NCBI GenBank assembly: GCA_017959135.1
Contig: JAGDBH010000354.1
Location: 1-5,530 of the forward strand
Direction: 5' to 3'
Length of the DNA: 5,530 nucleotides
From: Succinivibrio sp.
Lineage (GTDB): Bacteria > Pseudomonadota > Gammaproteobacteria > Enterobacterales > Succinivibrionaceae
This document shows, piece by piece, positions 1 through 5,530 of the stretch (within the stretch, counting starts at the first letter, position 1; each line of letters starts with the position of its first letter). The notes below the pieces were generated by a model. The model ran no database searches. It was not told the origin of the DNA and saw only the letters and a list, made by a program, of their open reading frames with translations. Position numbers and translations under genes: made by a program.

Positions 1-74
1 AGTCCAGGGAAGAATAAAAATAGTTTTTTATGAAGAGAGAATGTCTGTTTCTGCTCATCTCTTTCTATTGTAGC

Positions 75-127
75 CTATGTTTGTCGTATAAATCAGGATT
101 TTTCAGCACCTACATACTATGTTTGTC
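75..127. repeat. 11-bp direct repeat pair, 42 bp apart
   Basis: CTATGTTTGTC occurs exactly at 75-85 and again at 117-127. The two copies lie on the same strand with starts 42 bp apart, which is close to four helical turns. Both are upstream of the proposed hldD -10 element. The repeat could be a pair of binding sites for an unknown regulator or a chance duplication in pyrimidine-rich sequence. I do not recognise it as a known operator. Confidence 0.4.
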
Positions 128-149
128 TTTTATTAATTAAATTGAACAA

Positions 150-178
150 TGTGTTTTCTATCTTTGTTGCTTTATAAT
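150..178 (+). promoter_or_regulatory. Probable sigma70-type promoter of hldD
   Basis: A perfect consensus -10 hexamer TATAAT lies at 173-178, predicting transcription start near 185 and a leader of about 25 nt before the hldD ATG. The matching -35 position (about 150-155, TGTGTT) is poor. The better-looking TTGAAC at 142-147 is 25 bp away, too far for normal spacing. I saw no sigma32-like -35/-10 pair, although hldD is heat-inducible in E. coli. The -10 call is reasonable but the -35 is uncertain. Confidence 0.5.
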
Positions 179-198
179 GTCTGTATCTATTAAGTTTT

Positions 199-203
199 AA
201 GGA
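199..203 (+). promoter_or_regulatory. Ribosome binding site of hldD
   Basis: AAGGA lies six bases before the ATG at 210. It supports this start, which also gives an N-terminus beginning directly with the first beta strand of the Rossmann fold, as in E. coli HldD. Confidence 0.8.
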
Positions 204-209
204 ATTATT

Positions 210-1172
210 ATGATTATCGTAACTGGTGGATGCGGCTTTATTGGCTCAAATATCGTAAAACATTTAAATGATCGTGGTATCAAGGATATTCTGGTTGTTG
301 ATAACTTAACAAACGGCCATAAATTCATGAATCTTACCGATCTTGATATTGCTGACTACATGGATAAAGAAGACTTCATGAAGTTGGTTTTAGACGAGAA
401 GGCATTTGATTCCAAATACGGATGCAAGAACATTCAGGCTATTTTCCACGAGGGTGCATGCTCTGCAACCACCGAGTGGAACGGCAAGTACATCATGAAG
501 AATAACTATGAGTACACTGTAAACCTGTTTGAGTTTGCAACTGCTCATAGAATTCCTTTCTTCTTTGCATCATCTGCATCAACATACGGCGACGGTAATG
601 TCTTCGTTGAGGACAGAAGCAATGAAGGCCCTCTGAATGTATACGGCTATTCTAAGTTCCTGTTTGATGAATATGTAAGAGCAAGACTTCCAAAGATTAA
701 TTCTCAGGTTGTTGGTCTGCGTTACTTCAATGTATATGGTCCACGTGAGAGCCACAAGGGTTCAATGGCATCTGTAGCCTTCCATCTGAACAATCAGATG
801 CTGGCAGGTGAGAATCCAAAGCTGTTTGAGGGCATTGACGGTTACGAGAATGGCGGTCAGTTACGTGATTTCGTTTATGTTGGTGACGTTGCAGAAGTTA
901 ACCTGTGGTTCTTTGAGCACAAAGGTCCATCAGGAATCTATAACTGTGGTACTGGCAGAGCTGAGCCTTTCCTGAATATTGCCAAGGCAGTTATCAAGCA
1001 CCATGGTCACGGTGAAATTGAATTCATTCCATTCCCAGAGCATCTGAAGGGACATTATCAGAGCTTTACTCAGGCAGATTTAACCAAGCTGCGTAATGCT
1101 GGCTGTGATATTGAGTTCAAGACTGTTGCCCAGGGTGTAGCTGAGTACCTGAAATGGCTGAATTCGAAATAG
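210..1172 (+). CDS. hldD: ADP-L-glycero-D-manno-heptose 6-epimerase (HldD)
   Basis: This cytoplasmic, NADP-dependent short-chain dehydrogenase/reductase-type epimerase converts ADP-D-glycero-beta-D-manno-heptose to the L-glycero form, the last step in making the heptose donor for the lipopolysaccharide inner core. The 320-aa product starts with the Rossmann glycine motif [10 protein letters not shown] (residues 5-14) and has D31/N32 after the second strand. It retains HEGACS (80-85), the serine of ASSAST (S121), the YxxxK catalytic pair Y145/K149 in [17 protein letters not shown] (171-180) and K183 in HKGSMAS. Near residues 220-226, RDFVYVGD resembles E. coli closely. E. coli HldD is about 310 aa; the extra length falls at about residues 66-75 and 209-218. 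The last 19 bp overlap glpG, so the two are probably cotranscribed. Identification is firm. Confidence 0.97.
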   Translation: MIIVTGGCGFIGSNIVKHLNDRGIKDILVVDNLTNGHKFMNLTDLDIADYMDKEDFMKLVLDEKAFDSKYGCKNIQAIFHEGACSATTEWNGKYIMKNNYEYTVNLFEFATAHRIPFFFASSASTYGDGNVFVEDRSNEGPLNVYGYSKFLFDEYVRARLPKINSQVVGLRYFNVYGPRESHKGSMASVAFHLNNQMLAGENPKLFEGIDGYENGGQLRDFVYVGDVAEVNLWFFEHKGPSGIYNCGTGRAEPFLNIAKAVIKHHGHGEIEFIPFPEHLKGHYQSFTQADLTKLRNAGCDIEFKTVAQGVAEYLKWLNSK

Positions 1173-2029
1173 TTGACGATTTTACCTATGAAGTCTGCCT
1201 TCTTCCTAGGGAGAAGGCTTTAGGTTTCATAGACCATTTAAATTCCATTGGAATCAAAGCCAAACTCAAGGAAAGCTACTCTGGTCATTATGGTGTGTTC
1301 GTAACCAACGAGCTTGATATGGCCAGGGCTAAGAGAGAGGTTTTAAGATTCGCAGGCTCTCCTTTTGACAGTTCATTTACCAAAGCTTCATGGGAAAAGG
1401 GTAAAACTGTCAGAAATGTAAAGGAGATTAAATCCTCGCTGTATCTTCCAATGTCCTTTGACATTACTTCCCTGACTACCATAGTTGAGCTTATCTGTAT
1501 TGCTCTGTACGCTGTTTCTCTGTTTAACGAGGACTGGGTAATTCAGACCTTTGCTCTGTCCAGACAGGAAGTATTCAGTTCTGTTACCGATTATTACCGT
1601 CTTCTGACTCCGGCCTTTGTTCATTTCAGCTTTATGCACATTGCCTTTAATCTGGTGATGTTTGAGGCTTTAGGTCGTCCGATTGAGAAAACATTCGGTA
1701 AGAGTAAGCTGTTTTCTCTGATAATCAGCATTGCCCTGCTGTCAAATGTTCTTCAGTACTGCTTTATGACTGATAATTATGGATATTTTGGCGGACTGTC
1801 CGGTGTTGTTTACGGAATTATCGGATACTGCGGCGTACTGTCCAAAAGAGAGGATCTCCCTGAATCTTTCATGATCCCAAGAGGTCTTTTAACCGTAAGT
1901 ATCGTCTTTATTCTTCTAGGATTCCTGTTCAGCGGAATTGCTAATCTGTGCCACCTGGGAGGTGTAGTGATTGGTATTCTCTGGGGCCTGTACGATCTTA
2001 AAAAGAAAAATCTTATCTATTCTAAATAA
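1154..2029 (+). CDS. glpG: Rhomboid-family intramembrane serine protease (GlpG)
   Basis: This inner-membrane rhomboid protease cleaves transmembrane substrates within the bilayer. In E. coli and Shigella it has been linked to membrane-protein quality control. The 291-aa product has a soluble N-terminal domain (about residues 7-85) like the cytoplasmic domain of GlpG, including an ASW motif at 78-80. Six hydrophobic segments follow, at about 106-125, 150-172, 184-204, 211-230, 243-262 and 265-281. The catalytic dyad is visible: S216 in GGLSG and H267 in NLCHLGG. H162 and N166 in [10 protein letters not shown] match the oxyanion-side residues. The ATG at 1154 lies inside the end of hldD. No other in-frame start keeps the N-terminal domain, and only a weak TGAG (1142-1145) precedes it, so translation is probably coupled to hldD. 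glpE and glpR, the usual E. coli neighbours, are not here. An intrinsic terminator follows. Confidence 0.93.
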   Translation: MAEFEIVDDFTYEVCLLPREKALGFIDHLNSIGIKAKLKESYSGHYGVFVTNELDMARAKREVLRFAGSPFDSSFTKASWEKGKTVRNVKEIKSSLYLPMSFDITSLTTIVELICIALYAVSLFNEDWVIQTFALSRQEVFSSVTDYYRLLTPAFVHFSFMHIAFNLVMFEALGRPIEKTFGKSKLFSLIISIALLSNVLQYCFMTDNYGYFGGLSGVVYGIIGYCGVLSKREDLPESFMIPRGLLTVSIVFILLGFLFSGIANLCHLGGVVIGILWGLYDLKKKNLIYSK

Positions 2030-2082
2030 TCATTCTCATGGTGTTTCCTATAAAAAGGAAGTCCATTTGTCATAATAAACAA

Positions 2083-2120
2083 AACCCCAGTAGGCTGTTA
2101 AACTTACTGGGGTTGTTTTT
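2083..2120. terminator. Bidirectional intrinsic terminator between glpG and gpmI
   Basis: CCCCAGTA at 2085-2092 pairs perfectly with TACTGGGG at 2105-2112. The stem extends inward by a G-T and a G-C pair and outward by two A-T pairs, leaving an 8-base loop at 2095-2102. On the + strand the stem is followed by TTGTTTTT. On the - strand it is followed by TTTTGTTTA, from the A-rich run at 2076-2084. It can therefore end transcripts from both convergent genes, about 55 bp after the glpG stop and 25 bp after the gpmI stop. Confidence 0.9.
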
Positions 2121-2137
2121 CTCAGAATAACCTTGGA

Positions 2138-3676
2138 TTATTCTTCGTCTAACTTAACGATTGACTTACCGGTCATCTCTGCTGGAATTTCCATTCCCTT
2201 CAGATACAGCATGGTAGGAGCGATGTCTGATAGTCTGCCGTCCTTACGCATAGTTGCCTTTCTGCCGTAGTAAATGAATGGAACTGGCAGATTGGTGTGA
2301 GCAGTGTAAGGAATGTTCTTCTCAAGATCCTTCATTCTCTCACAGTTACCGTGGTCAGCAGTGATTAAGCACTCACCGTCAACCTTCTTTAATGACTCGA
2401 TAACACGACCGATGCAGCTGTCAACAGCCTCAACTGCCTTAACAGCAGCCTCGAATACGCCAGTGTGACCAACCATATCACCGTTAGGGTAGTTACAGAT
2501 GATCATGTCGTACTTGCCTGACTCGATAGCCTCACATAGCTTGTCGGTTAGTTCCTTTGAGCTCATCTCTGGCTGTAAGTCATAGGTAGCAACCTTAGGG
2601 CTCTGAATCAGAATTCTGTCTTCGCCTGGGAATACAGTCTCAACACCACCGTTGAAGAAGAAGGTTACGTGTGCATACTTCTCAGTCTCAGAAATACGTA
2701 GCTGAGTCATGCCCTTCTTAGATAGCCACTCACCTAGGGTGTTGGTTAAATCTGCTGGTGGGAATGCACATGCAGTCTTGATGTCTGCAGCGTACTGGGT
2801 AAGCATTACGAAGCTTGCCAGTTTAGGAGTAACTTCACGCTTGAAGCCGTCGAAGTCAGCGTTAACGAATGAACGGGTAATCTGACGAGCGCGGTCTGCA
2901 CGGAAGTTCATGAAAATCAGTGAATCACCGTCGGTTAGAGGAGCCTTGTCACCGATTACAGAAGCCTTGATGAACTCATCGTTCTCATCACGGTCGTAAG
3001 CTGCCTGGATTGCAGCCTCAGCTGAATCGAAAGCACCGAACTCGCTCTTGCCCTGGGTTAGCAGATCATATGCCTGCTGTACACGATCCCAGCGGTTGTC
3101 TCTATCCATTGCGTAGTAACGGCCAACGATTGTTGCAACCTTACCTACACCAACTTCCTTGAATGTGTTTTCGATAACCTTTACGTACTCTAAAGCTGAA
3201 CGTGGAGCAACGTCGCGTCCGTCAGTGAATGCGTGGAAGTAGATCTTCTTAGCGCCACGCTTTGCTGCTAACTTGATCATAGCAACAATGTGGTCCTGAT
3301 GAGAGTGAACACCACCTGGTGACATCAGACCCATGATGTGAACAGCTTTATCAGCCTTAACTGCGGCATCAACTGCTTCACAAAGTGTCTTGTTCTCAAA
3401 AAAATCACCATCAGCAATAGCCTTACCGATTCTGGTTAATTCCTGATAAACGATACGACCTGCACCGATGTTGGTATGACCAACTTCTGAGTTACCCATC
3501 TGACCGTCAGGTAGACCTACATCGATACCTGAAGCCTGAATGTCAGTATTTGCATAGTTAGCAACCAGGCTGTCTAGAACTGGAGTCTTACCTGCTTCAA
3601 CTGCGTTAAACTCTTTAACTGGATTATCTCCCCAACCATCCATGATAATCAGGGCAAGTGGTTTCTTGTTTGCCAT
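2138..3676 (-). CDS. gpmI: 2,3-bisphosphoglycerate-independent phosphoglycerate mutase (GpmI)
   Basis: This cytoplasmic, manganese-dependent enzyme of the alkaline phosphatase superfamily interconverts 3- and 2-phosphoglycerate in glycolysis and gluconeogenesis. The 512-aa length fits the family (about 510-515). Visible metal and catalytic residues are D13 in MDGWG, the phosphorylated serine S63 in MGNSEVGH, H124 in GGVHSHQDH, the TDGRD motif (151-155) and R186/R192 around GRYYAMDRD. Also present are R259/R262 in [10 protein letters not shown]333 in [13 protein letters not shown]400 and H404 in [10 protein letters not shown]441/H442 in TADHGN and H460 in [10 protein letters not shown]. All expected ligands are present, so it should be active. 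The start is fixed by AAGAGAAG six bases upstream. It is transcribed away from yibN. In E. coli envC and yibQ follow gpmI; here a terminator follows at once, so it is apparently monocistronic. Confidence 0.97.
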   Translation of the reverse strand: MANKKPLALIIMDGWGDNPVKEFNAVEAGKTPVLDSLVANYANTDIQASGIDVGLPDGQMGNSEVGHTNIGAGRIVYQELTRIGKAIADGDFFENKTLCEAVDAAVKADKAVHIMGLMSPGGVHSHQDHIVAMIKLAAKRGAKKIYFHAFTDGRDVAPRSALEYVKVIENTFKEVGVGKVATIVGRYYAMDRDNRWDRVQQAYDLLTQGKSEFGAFDSAEAAIQAAYDRDENDEFIKASVIGDKAPLTDGDSLIFMNFRADRARQITRSFVNADFDGFKREVTPKLASFVMLTQYAADIKTACAFPPADLTNTLGEWLSKKGMTQLRISETEKYAHVTFFFNGGVETVFPGEDRILIQSPKVATYDLQPEMSSKELTDKLCEAIESGKYDMIICNYPNGDMVGHTGVFEAAVKAVEAVDSCIGRVIESLKKVDGECLITADHGNCERMKDLEKNIPYTAHTNLPVPFIYYGRKATMRKDGRLSDIAPTMLYLKGMEIPAEMTGKSIVKLDEE

Positions 3677-3682
3677 ACTTTA

Positions 3683-3690
3683 CTTCTCTT
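3683..3690 (-). promoter_or_regulatory. Ribosome binding site of gpmI
   Basis: Read on the - strand this is AAGAGAAG, ending six bases before the ATG (3676-3674). It is purine-rich and well spaced, and it supports the MANKKP start. Confidence 0.7.
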
Positions 3691-3710
3691 TTTAAAAATA
3701 ATCATGTTCT

Positions 3711-3722
3711 GCTGAGATCAGC
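3711..3722. repeat. Short inverted repeat GCTGA-N2-TCAGC upstream of gpmI
   Basis: GCTGA (3711-3715) and TCAGC (3718-3722) are perfect complements around a 2-bp centre. The loop is too short for a normal RNA hairpin, so if functional it would be a DNA operator. It lies about 35 bp upstream of the gpmI start, between the proposed promoter and the ribosome binding site. A chance match is quite possible. Confidence 0.3.
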
Positions 3723-3751
3723 CTAACACGACAGGTTACAAAACTTATGTT

Positions 3752-3779
3752 ATTTTAGCGTGTTTTAGTGAATTTTTAA
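3752..3779 (-). promoter_or_regulatory. Candidate promoter of gpmI
   Basis: On the - strand TAAAAT (3757-3752) matches the -10 consensus at five of six positions. TTAAAA (3779-3774) matches the -35 at four of six, with a 16-bp spacer. This would place the transcript start near 3745 and give a leader of about 70 nt. The surrounding sequence is AT-rich, so such matches arise easily. Confidence 0.35.
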
Positions 3780-3914
3780 CGTCTTTTAGATAAATATTCT
3801 TATTAATTGAAAATTAAGCGCAAATTTAAAGGAAAAGTCTTAATAATTAGTAAGTTAAATTATGTAATTAATATGATGCAGAGCTGAATTTTCGGATAAT
3901 AAAAAAACAAATGT

Positions 3915-3930
3915 GTTTAAAAGAGTAAAC
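3915..3930. repeat. Inverted repeat GTTTA-N6-TAAAC upstream of yibN
   Basis: GTTTA (3915-3919) and TAAAC (3926-3930) are perfect complements separated by six bases. This is a dyad geometry seen in many dimeric regulator sites. It lies roughly 75-90 bp upstream of the predicted yibN transcription start. No regulator can be named from the sequence. Confidence 0.3.
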
Positions 3931-3951
3931 GACCTGATTGTCAGCGGTTCT

Positions 3952-3973
3952 AAATGTGATTAAGGTGTTTTTT
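3952..3973 (+). promoter_or_regulatory. Possible CRP-type site (one strong half) upstream of yibN
   Basis: The left half AAATGTGAT (3952-3960) matches the E. coli CRP consensus half site exactly, while the right half (3965-3973) is degenerate. Over the 22-bp consensus I count 15 matches by eye. The dyad centre (3962.5) falls 41.5 bp upstream of the start predicted from the -10 element, the classical class II activator position. The promoter also lacks a good -35 element, as activator-dependent promoters often do. The weak right half keeps this tentative. Confidence 0.3.
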
Positions 3974-3988
3974 GCGTCACTTTAAATA

Positions 3989-3997
3989 TGGTAAAAT
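3989..3997 (+). promoter_or_regulatory. Extended -10 promoter of the yibN-secB-gpsA operon
   Basis: TGGTAAAAT contains the extended -10 TG one base before TAAAAT (five of six consensus matches). No good -35 sits at 17 bp; TTGCGT (3972-3977) is only 14 bp away. Predicted transcription start is near 4004, leaving a leader of about 36 nt before the GTG start. It probably drives all three downstream genes, since no terminator is visible between them. Confidence 0.55.
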
Positions 3998-4025
3998 CGG
4001 GAATTAAATTTTTTTATTAACCAAA

Positions 4026-4032
4026 AAAGAGG
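4026..4032 (+). promoter_or_regulatory. Ribosome binding site that fixes the GTG start of yibN
   Basis: AAAGAGG lies seven bases before the GTG at 4040. No in-frame ATG occurs before codon 23, which already lies inside the membrane segment, so this site decides in favour of the GTG start. Confidence 0.75.
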
Positions 4033-4039
4033 TGTTGTT

Positions 4040-4504
4040 GTGGGAGATTTTTTCTCATCTGTTGATTTTCAGGAACTTTTAGCTTTCGCCGAGCGTCACA
4101 CCTTGATGGTTTTTGTATTTATCGCTGTTTTGGCAGGATTAATCTATACCCAGGTTCGCATCATGCTTGCACGCATCAAGAAGTTAAATTCAAATGTTGC
4201 AACTGCGATGGTTAATCATGAGAACGGTGTTTATGTTGATGTAAGACCTGCAAGTCTGTTTTCAAAAGGTCACATCGCAGGCGCAGTTAACATTGTGCTA
4301 GTTGACATCAAGCAGGGTAAATTAAACCGTATCGAAAGCTACAAAGACAAGCCTGTAATTCTTGTTGGCAAAGACAAGATGGATTCAGACTGTTTCAATG
4401 CAGCTGTTTCATTAAAGAAGCAGGGATATACCAAGGTTTATTCATTAGAAGGCGGTATTGCTCAGTGGGCAATGGACAACCTTCCATTATCAACTAAAAA
4501 CTAA
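4040..4504 (+). CDS. yibN: Membrane-anchored rhodanese-fold protein (YibN-like)
   Basis: The 154-aa product has one N-terminal transmembrane helix (about residues 21-42), a short basic stretch (RIMLARIKK) and a rhodanese-fold domain (about 54-150), probably cytoplasmic. Family marks are VYVDVRP (64-70), KGHIAGAVNI (76-85), KPVILV (104-109), KQGYTKVYSLEGGIAQW (127-143) and LPL near the end. It resembles E. coli YibN (about 143 aa) in length, architecture and position next to secB. The loop after VILV, where active rhodaneses have CxxGxR, reads GKDKMDSDC, and the only cysteine is C118. Sulfurtransferase activity is therefore doubtful, as it also appears to be for E. coli YibN. E. coli YibN has been reported as a YidC partner, so a role near membrane-protein insertion is plausible but inferred. 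It is first in the operon, with secB 24 bp downstream and no grxC between. Confidence 0.88.
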   Translation: MGDFFSSVDFQELLAFAERHTLMVFVFIAVLAGLIYTQVRIMLARIKKLNSNVATAMVNHENGVYVDVRPASLFSKGHIAGAVNIVLVDIKQGKLNRIESYKDKPVILVGKDKMDSDCFNAAVSLKKQGYTKVYSLEGGIAQWAMDNLPLSTKN

Positions 4505-4515
4505 TAACTAATTCA

Positions 4516-4521
4516 TAAGGA
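4516..4521 (+). promoter_or_regulatory. Ribosome binding site of secB
   Basis: TAAGGA sits seven bases before the ATG at 4529, within the 24-bp gap after yibN. It is a strong, well-placed site, consistent with high independent translation of the chaperone. Confidence 0.8.
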
Positions 4522-4528
4522 AATAAAA

Positions 4529-5026
4529 ATGTCAGATAACGCTACTTCACAGCAGAATCAGCCAGCTTTTGATATTCTGCGTTTATATTCAAAGGACTGC
4601 TCTCTGGAGACTCCTAATATTCCTCAGATCTTCTCAAAAGAGTGGAAGCCAGAGATTAAGATTGATTTCGAGGCTAAGCCTCTTAAACTGAATGACGAAA
4701 CCTACGAGGTTGATTTAAGAGTAACTGCTACCTGCAAGATTGGTGAAGATGTTGCTTTTATCTGTGAAGTTCATCAGGCAGGTTTATTCCTGATCAAGAA
4801 TGTTGATGAGGCTACCTTAGATTATCTGCTAAGCGGTGTTGCTCCAAATATCCTGTTCCCATATGCTCGTGAGCATATTTCTACACTGGTAAACAAGGCA
4901 ACCTTCCCTCCATTAACTCTACGTCCAATTAACTTTGAGGCTATGTACCGTTCACGTCAGCAGGAAGCTGCTGCAAAGTCAGACGTAGCTAATGGTGCTG
5001 AGTCAGAACAGGCTCCTCAAGCTTAA
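4529..5026 (+). CDS. secB: Protein-export chaperone SecB
   Basis: This cytoplasmic homotetrameric chaperone keeps precursor proteins unfolded and delivers them to SecA at the Sec translocon. The 165-aa product is slightly longer than E. coli SecB (155 aa). Conserved blocks are RLYSKDCSLETPNIPQIF (18-35), EWKPEI (38-43), YEVDLRVTATCKIGED (58-73), VAFICEVHQAGLFLI (74-88), PNILFPYAREHI (106-117) and PPLTLRPINFEAMY (127-140). The tail after about residue 141 is Ala/Glu/Gln-rich and low in complexity, as usual for the flexible C-terminus that contacts SecA; its final residues differ from the E. coli tail. gpsA starts 2 bp after the stop, matching the secB-gpsA order of E. coli. Identification is firm. 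Confidence 0.97.
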   Translation: MSDNATSQQNQPAFDILRLYSKDCSLETPNIPQIFSKEWKPEIKIDFEAKPLKLNDETYEVDLRVTATCKIGEDVAFICEVHQAGLFLIKNVDEATLDYLLSGVAPNILFPYAREHISTLVNKATFPPLTLRPINFEAMYRSRQQEAAAKSDVANGAESEQAPQA

Positions 5027-5028
5027 TT

Positions 5029-5530
5029 ATGGGTAGTTTTAAAAGCGTTCTAGGTGTTATAGGTGCGGGTTCCTACGGAACCGCCCTTGCCCAGTCTACA
5101 GCATCAAAGGGCCTTCCTGTGATGCTGTGGTGCAGAAACCCTGAGACCGCAAAACTTCTTCAGTCCTCAAGAGAAAATTCTAAATATCTTCCTGGCATCA
5201 GATTTGAAGATACACTAACCGTCACCTCATCATTAGAAGAGGTTATGGCAAACTGCAGAGATATTCTGGTGGTAGTTCCATCTCATACATTTGCTGACGT
5301 GTTAACCAAGATAAAACAGTATCTGACTCCAAATCACAGAATTGCCTGGGCTACAAAGGGCATGGATCTGAATACAGGCAAGCTTTTAAGCGAGGTTGCC
5401 ACAGATGTTTTAGGTTCAGATGTTCCTATGGCTGCTCTTTCAGGACCAACCTTTGCTGTTGAACTTGCAAAAGGATTACCTACAGCAATTGCTGTTGCCG
5501 GTACCAACAGTGATTTTATAAAAGATTTTA
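5029..5530 (+). CDS. gpsA: Glycerol-3-phosphate dehydrogenase [NAD(P)+], 5' part (GpsA)
   Basis: This gene runs off the window end; 167 codons are visible, about half of a usual 335-340-aa GpsA. The enzyme reduces dihydroxyacetone phosphate to sn-glycerol 3-phosphate in the cytoplasm for phospholipid synthesis. Translation from the ATG at 5029 gives a Rossmann motif VIGAGSYGTALA (residues 10-21), then LWCRNPE (33-39), ILVVVPSH (79-86), WATKG with K110 (107-111) and LSGPTFAVELAKGLPTAI (137-154), all typical of the NAD-binding domain. The frame is open to the last base. Only 2 bp separate it from the secB stop and no proper Shine-Dalgarno is in range (AGG at 5010-5012 is too far), so translational coupling to secB is likely. 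The catalytic C-terminal domain lies outside the window and cannot be judged. Confidence 0.95.
   Translation, partial: MGSFKSVLGVIGAGSYGTALAQSTASKGLPVMLWCRNPETAKLLQSSRENSKYLPGIRFEDTLTVTSSLEEVMANCRDILVVVPSHTFADVLTKIKQYLTPNHRIAWATKGMDLNTGKLLSEVATDVLGSDVPMAALSGPTFAVELAKGLPTAIAVAGTNSDFIKDF

Larger units (their letters stand above)
1..209. other. AT-rich leader upstream of hldD
   Basis: No convincing gene is visible in this stretch. It is rich in A and T and has several T-rich pyrimidine tracts. It contains an 11-bp direct repeat (75-85 and 117-127), a perfect -10 hexamer (173-178) and a Shine-Dalgarno sequence next to the hldD start. A 36-codon open frame (30-140) lacks a ribosome binding site and is not called. 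What lies upstream of position 1 cannot be told, so whether hldD is first in its transcription unit rests on the promoter call alone. Confidence 0.6.
3677..4039. other. AT-rich divergent intergenic region between gpmI and yibN
   Basis: This 363-bp spacer holds no credible gene on either strand. It carries the start signals of two divergent transcription units: a weak promoter candidate for gpmI and an extended -10 promoter for yibN. Two inverted repeats (3711-3722 and 3915-3930) and a CRP-like half site (3952-3960) are visible. A second, weaker + strand promoter candidate is TTGTCA (3938-3943) with TAAGGT (3961-3966) at 17-bp spacing. About 3790-3905 is very AT-rich with nothing recognisable; no tRNA, small RNA or riboswitch fold stood out by eye. 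Confidence 0.7.

Noticed and set aside
14..31. Possible terminator hairpin ATAAAAA...TTTTTAT near the window start
   Set aside because: The stem would be only A-T pairs, with no GC core, so it is unlikely to act as an intrinsic terminator.
30..140. A 36-codon + strand open frame upstream of hldD with a hydrophobic start and several cysteines
   Set aside because: It has no ribosome binding site, lies in T-rich sequence that biases towards Phe, Leu, Ser and Cys codons, and matches no family I know.
1288..1639. Two overlapping - strand open frames inside glpG
   Set aside because: They are antisense to a well-supported rhomboid gene, have no start signals and show no recognisable domains; they are shadows of the real reading frame.
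2044..2061. Small hairpin TTCC...GGAA after glpG
   Set aside because: It has a four-pair stem, a long AT loop and no following T run; the strong hairpin at 2083-2120 is the real terminator.
3790..3905. Possible small RNA or replication-type AT-rich element in the gpmI-yibN spacer
   Set aside because: There are no iterated motifs, DnaA-box series, stable GC stem or terminator; it looks like ordinary AT-rich spacer.
3956..3980. TGTGA at 3955-3959 paired with TCAC at 3977-3980 as a full CRP site
   Set aside because: The halves are 17 bp apart instead of six, so they cannot form one CRP dyad; only the half-site reading at 3952-3973 is kept.

Overview
The window looks like a chromosomal housekeeping segment from a low-to-moderate GC gammaproteobacterium. 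The proteins resemble the Escherichia coli HldD, GlpG, GpmI, YibN, SecB and GpsA families throughout, as recalled from memory. HldD implies a Gram-negative envelope with heptose-containing lipopolysaccharide. SecB followed directly by gpsA, with yibN upstream and gpmI divergent, is a gammaproteobacterial arrangement. AT-rich spacers, near-exclusive CAG for glutamine and mixed CTG/TTA leucine codons would fit a member of the Aeromonadales/Succinivibrionaceae type, but that placement is an inference and not proven here.

Layout. Positions 1-209 are an AT-rich leader with a probable promoter for hldD. hldD (210-1172) and a rhomboid protease gene glpG (1154-2029) overlap by 19 bp on the + strand. 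A bidirectional intrinsic terminator (2083-2120) separates them from gpmI, which lies convergently on the - strand (2138-3676). A 363-bp AT-rich divergent spacer (3677-4039) carries the promoters for gpmI and for the + strand cluster. That cluster is a membrane-anchored rhodanese-fold gene yibN (4040-4504), secB (4529-5026) and the 5' part of gpsA (5029 to the window end). The spacings of 24 and 2 bp suggest a single operon.

The genes cover envelope and export housekeeping: inner-core heptose synthesis (hldD), intramembrane proteolysis (glpG), lower glycolysis (gpmI), Sec-dependent export (secB, with yibN as a membrane neighbour) and glycerol-3-phosphate supply for phospholipids (gpsA). Compared with E. 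coli as remembered, the same neighbourhood is condensed. grxC is missing between yibN and secB, envC/yibQ are missing after gpmI, and glpG sits next to hldD instead of in a glpEGR cluster.

I see no mobile element, CRISPR array, RNA gene or new multi-gene system. The most useful second looks are the hldD-glpG overlap, the loss of a canonical rhodanese cysteine loop in YibN, and a possible CRP-type half site placed at about -41.5 of the yibN-secB-gpsA promoter.
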